This document shows positions 55,541-64,000 of a stretch of DNA of 64,000 bases, piece after piece. Numbering within the stretch: the stretch's first letter is position 1; every line of letters begins with the position of its first letter. Source of the stretch: Corythucha ciliata (lineage: Eukaryota > Arthropoda > Insecta > Hemiptera > Tingidae). Location of the stretch: contig CM075942.1 of NCBI GenBank assembly GCA_038030265.1, positions 37,662,751 through 37,726,750 of the forward strand. Reading direction: 5' to 3'. The notes under the pieces are model-generated. The model worked only from the letters and a program-made list of their open reading frames with translations, did not search any database and was not told the origin of the DNA. A program made the position numbers and the translations under genes.

Positions 55541-56049
55541 TTTTTTTTTTAATTTGGGCTATCTCTCAGAAACCGAATTTCGTGGCTTTTGCTCTTTGAA
55601 AAACCACATTTTTTGTGGGTTTGGCTAATCTTATAAAACTTAATTTGGAGATCTTATAGCCATCCTGATAATATAATCAAACGGGGTTTCACCTCCTTGG
55701 GGATAGGTAATTAACTGATTGCCTCGGAATAAACTGCGAACTGCTGCTGCTGCTGCTGTGGGGAATTTTACCACGAATTCCCCGAAAACAGAGCAGGAAT
55801 CAGGAAACTATGAATTTTGGTTGATTTACTAGTTCAAAAATTGGCAATAGTACCATTCATGCATTCGTCCCAGTGCCTTCTTTAGGCGGAGGCCCGACGA
55901 GCCTGGGCCCGGGGCCCTGCGTCAAGGGGGGCTCCGGATTCCTAATATGGGAAGAAAGGTACTTATCTTCTATTGATAGGCAACCAACGTTGATGTTGAT
56001 CAAACCTCAGATAAATTTGATGAGCCCAAATGTTTTAGTGATTGGGGGG
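55541..56049. other. Part of the palindromic element, no gene
   Basis: Includes a short (CTG)n run at 55742-55758 and a CCCGGGGCCC-rich patch near 55900. The 63-codon plus frame here is not convincing. Confidence 0.4.
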
Positions 56050-56490
56050 GGGGCTGATAGCTAATTCGCGGCTAAAATAGTGATAAACCATGATTCTCGG
56101 TTAAAAATTATAAAAAGCGCTAATTATTGGCTAAAATTGAGAATATGGGCCCTTCCGCAATCAAAATTTATTTTAAAAAACGCTGATTCGGGGCTAAAAT
56201 TGAGCAATACGAGTTCACGGCTAAAATCAAGAAAAAGCGCTTACTCACAGCCAGAATTGAGAAAATTCACGGTTTCCATCGGCCACTTCGTGGCTGAAGT
56301 AAAGTCCTAATTCGAAGTGCTGAAGTGAAAGAAATTGGTAATTCGTGACTAAAATCTAAAAAACTCATATAGATGACTAAAATGTATGAAAAGCGCTTAT
56401 TCACAGCTAATAAAGAGAAAACGGCAATTCGAGGGTACAAATTTAGGAAAGCACTAATTTTTGGCTAAATGTGGAAAAATCGCCAGTTTA
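56050..56490. repeat. Degenerate tandem array, about 35-38-bp units
   Basis: Units of the type gctaattcgcggctaaaat plus tgagaaaaagc recur about a dozen times (near 56058, 56094, 56127, 56175, 56214, 56245, 56340, 56395 and others) with strong divergence. It looks like an old minisatellite inside the palindromic element. Confidence 0.7.
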
Positions 56491-57963
56491 TTGCAGCGGC
56501 GTAGCCAGCCTTTGATCTTGGGGGTGGGCAGGTTCACGTGAGAACATAAGTCTGATGCATCCGGCGCGAGAAATCGTCAATTCGACCCCAGAAACTGAAT
56601 TAGCGCAGCTAAAGGATCGTTAACCATCAAACCGTTTCTGCCGGAAAACTGTGGTTGAATTCTGTTCCGGATTTTCCGTCCAATAACTGACAATTTTTCT
56701 CCCAAGAAAGTTGTCAAGAAGAATTTTCATCTCCTGAGGCTGGGACGGTAAGTGCCGTAATTTATCCCGCTAAACTGGACTCGTTCGTCGTAGAGACGAA
56801 TAGACTCCCTGTCAGGAACTCGCAGACCTGCGTAAACTGTGTAGTTATAGTTTTTACAATCGCGTAGTTCATTCAATTCGCGCAATTCATTCATTCAAGC
56901 AATTGATTCAATTCGCGTAGTTCATTCATTCATCAAGCGTAGATCTTAGGAAAGAGCAGCTTTTCTAAGGAGATCGCATAAGATCTGGTAACGATGGGGC
57001 TCATCAAATTTTGGTTTTCGGAGCTAGGGCTTTTTAATTTAATAATAAATTTTCTTAGAGAGCCAAATCTGTGAAATAGAACATTTAGAGCCGTTTTCAC
57101 CAAGTTTTCTGTGATCTGAGATCAATTGACGGAGGTTAGAACTGAACGCGATTTCTTAACGGCAGTCAAGAGAAATGGTTTTCACCACCGCGAAAACGAG
57201 TTCAACTAACGTCGTTCAACGAACCATCAGATGACCCGAAAATTGACCCGTTCATTAAAATCAAGACGTTTTTGCTAAGCACTTTTTAGCACAAGCAGTT
57301 TTTGCTACAGTTGGGAGGTGAAACCAGTAAAGGGGGAGCTGCAGTGATGATTCCTTGACCACCCCCCCCCCCCGCTAAATCATTCCACGTCTAATACTCG
57401 GCATACATTTTCCCGCCTAATTTCTGCACCAATCCTGGTTTTTTAAGGACTCGTTTTAATCTTCAGGAAAGTCCGCATATGCAGTGCTTTTCCTTTTTTC
57501 AAATAAGTCGAGAAAAAAAAACCGTGAAATTACAAGATAAAAGTTCAAGTCGAATTAAAACTAACTTCTGGGATGAAATTTGAAAAAAAGGAAAACTACT
57601 GCATATGCGGAATTTCCTGAAGATTAAAACGAGTCCTTAAAAACCAGGATTGGTGCAGAAATAAGGTGAGAACATGTATGCCGAGTAGTAGACGAAGGTT
57701 GATTAGAGGGGGGTCGAGGAATCACCCGTGCAACTCCCCCTTTAGGACTCGTTTCAATCCCCAGGGAATTCCGCACGAGCGTACAATCTTGTTTATCCTA
57801 GCTGCTGTTGTAGCCACAGAGATATTGTAACCAGAGCTCGAAGGGTCCGTTGCGCATCGGTACCATCATTGACGTCACCCAGAGCTTGTAACGGGTCCAA
57901 AAATCCCTTGACTGAAGATGAAGGTGAAGGGGATTTCCTGCTCTTACCGATTTTTGGACGTCT

Positions 57964-59283
57964 TTGGATGTCTTTGGACTTTTTCTTGATATAAAAAAGG
58001 CCTTCGATTCCTTGGATCATGAAACCTTGCTCCGAAAATTATATAAATATGGTATTCGTGGAACTGCTCATAGTCTATTAGCTTCTTATGTGAAGGATAG
58101 ATCACAAACTGTTAAGATTAATGATGCTGTTAGCTCTGATATCCTTGTGAGGTGTGGCGTGCCGCAAGGTACGGTGTTGGGACCACTTTTGTTTATTTTA
58201 TATTTCAATAACTTTTTTTCCTTGAATCTTAGGTCTACTCCGTTTGGGTTTGCTGATGATACGGTTTTGTTGTTCTCTGGGTCTGATCTTTCCTCGTTAC
58301 GGGATCAGGTTACTTCGGATTTCGCGAGTGTTTTCTCGTGGATGACTGCTAATTCACTTTCACTGAATTTGTTAAAGACTCGTTTAATTTCTTTTTCGTG
58401 GGATCACAGAATTCTGAGAGTGGAAGCCGGTTCTGAAATTAATATATGTGTTAATAATTGTGAATCTTCTGCTAAATGTGAATGTGGCGTACTTAAATTC
58501 GTTGAGTCGTGTAAATATTTAGGAGTTATATTAGACCATAAGCTTAAGTTTGATCTTCATATTTGTGCGCTCGTTAAAAGAATTAGAAAACTATTTTACG
58601 TATTTAAACAGTTGCGCCCTATTCTTGGCTTCGGGGACTTGAGATCAGTTTATTTTGCTTTGTGCCAGTCAATTATATCATACGGAATTTTGGCTTGGGG
58701 GAATACTCATCTTTATCTACTTAAGAAATTGGATGTGGCACATAGGGCGGTTTTAAGGATATTACTCGGCAGGCCATTCTTGTATTCATCGGAACTCTTG
58801 TTCAAAGAGCTTAGTGTCCTGAGAATCCGGCAATTATACCTACGGTCGGTGGCTCTTCATTTCTTTAGAATTAATTCTTGCAGTTATTTTCATCACGCCC
58901 ATTACACTCGGTTTTCTGATTCTACGAATGTTGTGCTTCCCAAAATTAATTCTGTTTTTTATTCCAGACATGCCTCTATTGTTGGCCTCAAAATTGCGAT
59001 AAAGTATAGATTCAATTATGACAGCTTTGTTAATATTAATCGTTTCAAGAAATTCTTAGACTCACTGGGGGATATTGTCATTTCGTAGAGTAAATTTTGC
59101 TTTTTTCTTTTTTTTGGACATTGTAATATGTTTTTATGTATTTTTATCGGATGTTGATTATGTTTTATCTTACTTTTTATTTCATTTAGTTTAACTAATC
59201 CAGCTCCCGCCACAAGTCTTACTTTTGGGAGCTGGCACTAGGATTTTTGTCTGTGTGCAAATAAATTTCATTTGAAATTGAAT
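57964..59283 (+). pseudogene. 5'-truncated LINE: RT domain C-terminal part plus 3' UTR
   Basis: The frame 57964-59088 (374 codons) starts at the RT palm: FLDIKKAFDSLDH (motif A), GVPQGTVLGPLLFILY (motif B), FADDTVLLF (motif C with the catalytic DD), then CKYLGVILDHKLKFD and the C-terminal thumb-like region ending DSLGDIVIS. Endonuclease and the N-terminal RT are missing, so it is a normal 5'-truncated insertion and cannot move itself. The 3' UTR runs to about 59283 with AATAAA near 59263 and a short ttgaaattgaa end. Jockey/CR1-like. It interrupts module C of the palindrome; module C' (60865-60900) shows the uninterrupted sequence. Confidence 0.9.
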
Positions 59284-59684
59284 TTTGAGACAGCCAATGT
59301 GAAGAGACCTCCGGTCCTGTAACCGAGCCGTTTTCAACAAGTCTGGTTAACATTTTTGAACTCTGGTTAACTCTTTCGACTCTAACCGGCGTTAGCAGTC
59401 AAATCGGATTTCACCAGCAATTTTGAACGAGATCAAGCTTGATCTCAATTCAAAAAACTGAACGCCCGAATTTGGTTGGTTAGAACGTTAACTGGTGCAT
59501 TATCTCTTATCACTTGCTCACTTCTCTATTTCTCTTTAAAGAATCGCTATTTTTCGTCGTGTTTATTGTTGTTTGTTCCTTAAAAAGTAATAATTTTCCG
59601 TACTGAGGTGCTGTTCCATATGTCGTAAATACACTTTAGCCCGTAGAATTCAGAAACCAACCTTAACCTTTAGAGCCTTTTCAT

Positions 59685-60112
59685 TTCACGCTATAGGAGA
59701 AAAAAGACGCCGACTCGCGAGTCAAAGTTTTTTTGATTTTACTGACTGCAAGAGTCGGACGCTGACGCGCGCGTCAGTAAAATTTGGTCTGTCGTCCACT
59801 GGAAGCGTTTTCGAGCGGCGCTACAACGCGCGACAACGAGCGTACATCCCAAAGACTCAAATTGAATGTGTCATCGTCCACTGCAGGCGTAGCTGCAGTG
59901 TATTCAATTTAAGTCATTTTGTACGTACGCTCGTTGTAGCGCATTGTAGCCCCGCTTGAAAACGCTTCCAGTGGACGATCGGCCTCACGCAGAACTCTAT
60001 GGGGCCTTTCACATTGGAAGCGTTCGCAAGTCGTCTCTTCCCCGAAAAAAAAAATACGCCCAATCGCGCGTCAGTGTTTTTTTTCTCCTAATATGAAAGG
60101 GCCCTTACGCCT
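59685..60112. mobile_element. Harbinger-type MITE, carrying a nested MITE
   Basis: TTA on both sides (about 59682-59684, 60113-60115) and inverted ends of the type GGGCCYTTTCA...GGAGAAAAAA. The same element without the nested insert is at 63336-63521, flanked by TAA. A three-base TWA duplication with GGGCC ends is typical of PIF/Harbinger. Confidence 0.7.
59806..59983. mobile_element. Nested MITE with GTCCACTGGAAGCG ends
   Basis: Arms of about 55 bases: GTCCACTGGAAGCGTTTTC at the left, inverted GAAAACGCTTCCAGTGGAC at the right. The centre holds a smaller inverted pair of attgaatgtgtc/gtgtattcaattt type. It is absent from the matching position at 63.4 kb. Confidence 0.75.
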
Positions 60113-62467
60113 CCTTTAAAGCGCTTCAAAATAGATGACACATTTTTATAAACCATCACATTTTTCAACTCTTTGCTTCGTAAAGGTGGATTTCTGAATA
60201 CGGCTCTTGGTGTTCGAAGGAAATGTTGTCAAGTGGGCGTTGACTCGTTGAACTTGCTTTGGATGGCTTCGATGATGATGAGTATGAGCCAAGTCGGTTT
60301 CGGAAAATCTCTGTCATGAATGACAGAGGGTTTGGGTAGATGGGCTTGTTCCTCTTTGGAGGCGCGGAAGAGGATTGTTATTGGCTTCGGACGGCGGGGT
60401 GTGTAGCCGTGACGTGCGGCAAGCAAGTTGGATACGGGAACGAGAGAATTCCACCCCAAAAAAGCACTTCAGTAGGTCGAGTAGGCTCACTAGGGTCACG
60501 GATAAAAGTATCTGAACAAGGTTCAAAGTATCTGAACAATTTGTAGTAAATTTCTGAGGAAATTACCTACAAATCGAAATCATTCGAATCGTAAAACAGC
60601 TTGTTTTTATTCGACTACGACAATTACTACCGTTGAAAACCAATTGTAAGACATTAAGCTACAAATGCTTCAAATAATAAAAAGGACGTCATTTTTCAAA
60701 AAAAAAAAAAATGTGTGCAGGAACCGAGGAAACTGGGAAAAAGTTGGTCAGACAAACGGTCCATCCGATCTGAACCTCCCAACTCCCAAGAGAGATCTTT
60801 ACCACTGGATGCGCAAAAAACTAGAAAATGGGGCGTGGATTGACGTAATTACGGGACCGCAGGTCTCTTCACATTGGCTGTCTCAAAAAACGGCGTGAGC
60901 AGGAAAACCCCTTCACCCATCGAAAACCCCGCCAAAACATTCTCAACCAAAGTATTTTTGGACCCGCTTCTAGCTGGGGGTGACGTCAATGATGGTCCCG
61001 CTGCGCAAAGGGTCATTCAAGCTCTAGTTATAATATCTCTGTGGCTACAACAGGAGCTAGGCAAAAAAAGAAGATCGTACGCGCGAGCGGAATTTCATGG
61101 AGATACAAATAACACTTTGAAATCCAGGATTGGTGCAGAAATACGGCGATAATTTACGTAACGCCCAGGAGGCGAGGTAGCACACGTACAATCCTTAAGG
61201 GTGAGTTGCACGTGTGACGCCCTCCAATAAGCCCTCGTCTACTACTCGGCATACATTTTCCTTCCTAATTTCTGCACCAACCCTGGTTTTTAAAACTCGT
61301 TTCAATCCCCAGGGAATTCAGCATATGCAGTAGTACTCCTTTTTTCAAATAAGTCGAAGGAAGAGCATGAAATTATAAGGTAAAACTTCAACGTGGTCTA
61401 AAGTCACTTCCGGGACAAAGTTTGAAAAATTGATGCTACCGCATATGCATTGGTGGATATGGATTGGTGCAGAAATAAGGCAAGACGACGGAGGATTGGA
61501 GGGGGTCGATTGGGGGGATCACTGCAGCTCCCCCTTAACTGGTTACGCCTCCATAACCTGTGATTAACTGATCAGCAAAAAGATCTTGAGTTTAATGAAC
61601 GGGTCAATTTCCAGGTCATCTGGTTAGTTGATCGACGTTAGTTGAACTCGATTTCACGGTGGTGAAAACCATTTCTCCTGACTGCCGTTTATAAATAAAA
61701 TTCAGTTCTAACTTCCGTCAATTGATCTCAGATTTGCGCATTCAGTGGTAGAGACTTCTCTTGGGACAAATTTTTGAATGTTGTTGTCTCCCAGCGAATA
61801 ATAGTATTTATTATTAAAACAAAAGCTTTTCGCTTTTTGGAGGCATCCTCAGTGTTTTTGTTCACAAACACAAAAAAATTTCGCCCCGGCAGCTGGCGGT
61901 GGGAAAGAGTGCATTTCATTCCGTATACGGATACCCTGAGCCGTCCCAGAAGTAATAATTTTGATACCATTTAAGCCGAACTTCTTTCTCTATTTTCACC
62001 ACCCTCTTTCAAAAATGTCGAAAAGTTTCGTTATTTTTCCAAGGGCTTTGTTATATTAAAGTTTTGTGCCGTATTTTATAATACCTAAACGTGTGAATTT
62101 AAGCGATTTTTTTGAAATTTCATCCCCCATTTCACCCCCCCTCCATCAAAGTTTTCGATAAATCTCAATGGAACCCAGGGCTTTGGTTACATTACATTTT
62201 TGAGTCGAATTTTAGAGCGCTAAGATGAACTAGTGAAGTTCAACGCTATTATTTTACACTTCCACACCGGGAGGACCACCCCCACCACCTTGACTTTTTC
62301 GAAAAATTAAAATGGTAATCAAAGGCTACTCTAACGTGGAGTATTCGCACTGAATATGATGCATCTAGAATCAACTGGCGATTTATAGTGATTTTTTGAC
62401 CATCACCCTATTCCCCCCCTCCACCTCGACTGATTTGGCCCAAATGCAATACCGACCGGGGTCTTAT

Positions 62468-62929
62468 GACTTCTGATTTTTGAGCCAAAGTGCGTTCCGC
62501 TAAATTGATTTCTTCGAGAGCTATCGTGCTAACAAGAAAACGGCCATAAGCTTATATATAAAATGAATCCTGGAGACCACTGAATTCGTGTTCTAGAGGA
62601 TCTGAAACGTGAAAAAAACATGACATGACCCATGTTTGCCACCATCACGACGAGACCAATAGTGCATTTTCAGAATGAAATGCACTAAAAAAAGTGAAGA
62701 AGAAGAAGAAGAAAAAAAAAAAAAAAATGAAATGCACTAAAATGCCTACTTCAGGAAATGGGAGAGAGGAGAAAAAACCAAACACATTCATATTGTCTCA
62801 TTCCTTTTATTTCATCTATGCGAAACAAAACAGCCGCGGCTGCGGTAGCGATTTCCCTTATTCCTAAACGATGAAGTAAGGCACAAACGAAGGGTTCGCA
62901 GAACTGCAATCGTTGCACGTCTTCCCTTT
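62468..62929. other. Spacer between palindrome and module D'
   Basis: Has an AAG/A-rich run at 62696-62727 and duplicated aatgaaatgcactaaaa at 62671 and 62727. No gene. Confidence 0.45.
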
Positions 62930-64000
62930 CAGGAACGGTCCGTGACCCTACTCGACCTACTGAATACTGAATGTTTTTGGGGTGGAATTCTCTCGTTCCC
63001 GTATCCATCACCTTGCTTGCCGCACGTCACGACTATACACCCCATCGTCCGAAGCCACTAACAATCTTCTTCCACGCCTCGAAAGAGGAACAAGCCCGTC
63101 TACCCAATTCCTGTCACGAATGGCAGGCATTTCCCGAAACCGACGTGGCTCATACTCATCATCCTCGAAGCCGTCCAAAGCCAGTTCAACGAGTCGACGC
63201 CCACTTGAAAACATTTCCTTCGAACACCAAGGGCCGTATTCAGAAAACCACCTTTACGAAGCAAGGAGTTGAAAAATGTGATGGTTTATAAAAATGTTTC
63301 ATCTATTTTGAAGCGCTTAAAGGAGGCGTAAGGCCCCTCTCACACTGGGAGAAAAAAGTCGCAGACGCGCGCGTCAGCGTCCGATCCTTGCAGTCAGTAA
63401 AAACACATAAAACTCTATGGGGCCTTTCACATTGAACGCGTTCGCAAGAGTTGTCTCTCCCCTGAAAAAAAGACGTTGACTCGCACGTCGGCGTCTTTTT
63501 TCTCCTCGTGTGAAAAGGCCCTAAAGGTTAAGGTTGGCTTCTGCTACGGGCCCGAGTGTATTCATGACGTGTGGGACAGTCACCTCTGGGGGTCAACCAT
63601 GAGCTAGCGTTAAAAAATTAACGCAAGCGGTAACTAAGGACGCTCTATCACAAATAATGTTATAACGCCATAGATACCGCGTTTTGACGGTATTTTCACG
63701 CTAGCTCATGGTTGACCCCCAGAACGGAAAATTATTAGTTTTTAAGCAGCAAATAACAACATACACGACGAAAAATAGCGATTCTCGAAAGAGAAATGGA
63801 GAACTGAGCAACTGATAAGAGATAATCCACCAGTTAATGTTCTAACCAGCCAAATTCGGGCGTTCAGTTTTTTGAACTGAGATCAAGGCTTGATCTCGTT
63901 CAAAATTGCTGGTGAAATCCGCTTTGACTGCTAACGCCGGTTAGAGTCACTAATCAGAGTTCAAAAATGTTAACCAGACTTGGTGAAAACGGCTCTTAGG
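62930..64000. repeat. Module D', inverted copy of 59320-60520
   Basis: The sequence from about 62935 (gtgaccctactcgacctact) to the window end is the reverse complement of 59320-60520 with moderate divergence, except that the Harbinger-type MITE inside differs by the nested insert. The plus and minus frames over 62971-63291 are equally open and probably shadows. The window end (gaaaacggctcttagg) matches the outer edge of module D. Confidence 0.75.
63336..63521. mobile_element. Harbinger-type MITE, uninterrupted copy
   Basis: Flanked by TAA at 63333-63335 and 63522-63524, with ends ggcccctctcacac / GGGCCTTTTCACAC and inner ggagaaaaaag on both sides. Confidence 0.75.

Larger units (their letters stand above)
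54726..62467. mobile_element. 7.7-kb palindromic element with inverted modules
   Basis: It starts AAGACCCCGGTCGGTATTGC and ends with the reverse complement (62440-62467). Inverted modules pair as follows: E' 54726-55540 with E 61870-62467; A 57085-57280 with A' 61575-61732; B 57340-57760 with B' 61200-61540; C 57795-57960 plus 59281-59320 with C' 60865-61060. Module D (59320-60520) lies in the middle and is repeated inverted outside at 62930-64000. A LINE interrupts C. The C modules resemble the hAT MITE at 6216. No transposase frame remains. It may be one large foldback transposon or a cluster built by inversion. Confidence 0.6.

Noticed and set aside
62971..63291. Plus frames (106 and 96 codons) and a minus frame in module D'
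   Set aside because: Open on both strands, not preserved in the other D copy (frames shifted at 60.2-60.5 kb), so not convincing as genes. A resemblance of the minus frame to a Harbinger N-terminus was considered but is too weak.

Overview
This is nuclear DNA from a repeat-rich animal genome, almost certainly an arthropod and probably an insect. The evidence is a 15-exon intron-containing gene with GT-AG splice sites, two LINE reverse-transcriptase relics, a tRNA-headed SINE, and many short inverted-repeat DNA elements with 8-bp target duplications. A hemipteran would fit, but the sequence alone does not prove the order. Nothing looks bacterial, plasmid-borne or phage-like, and there is no operon structure, CRISPR array or riboswitch.

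The one clear host gene is on the minus strand from 52025 (start codon) to 35971 (stop). It encodes a BAR plus RhoGAP protein of the RICH/nadrin family (Drosophila RhoGAP92B; vertebrate ARHGAP17/ARHGAP44). I worked out all 15 coding exons by hand. Every phase agrees, and the 2487-nt CDS (including stop) gives 828 residues. Introns 2 (7.0 kb) and 3 (5.2 kb) are large and full of repeats. Intron 2 carries a nearly perfect 1.56-kb tandem duplication whose edge lies in the acceptor tract of exon 3.

The rest is mostly mobile DNA. 0.2-6.8 kb: a perfect-TIR MITE, two decayed LINE fragments, hAT-type and TTAA-type MITEs. 6.8-9.7 kb: no recognisable gene. 9.7-16.5 kb: a hAT MITE, then a 4.35-kb repeat (10490-14840) that carries a 2.7-kb DNA transposon with an intact 602-residue transposase-like ORF (11522-13330, minus), a THAP fragment, a perfect palindrome and a MITE nested in a MITE. 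18.4-21.3 kb: a 2.87-kb hAT-like element with a perfect 8-bp TSD, itself invaded by several MITEs. 23-30 kb: hAT MITEs, a foldback, a SINE, and an inverted second copy of the 4.35-kb repeat at 27.7-29.8 kb that lacks the transposon and so is a natural empty site. 30.3-34.2 kb: three long inverted-repeat elements. 54.0-64.0 kb: a solo-LTR candidate and a very large palindromic structure with modules in order E', A, B, C, D, C', B', A', E, D'; a 5'-truncated LINE is inserted in C, and C' is the empty site.

The best leads are: the transposase-bearing element with TIRs and its empty site; the 7.7-kb palindromic element; the decayed arrays of a roughly 20-bp unit starting G(C/T)CG at three loci; and the fresh tandem duplication at an exon boundary. 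Protein family names and TE superfamilies are assigned from motifs and TSD/TIR rules seen by eye, not from database searches.
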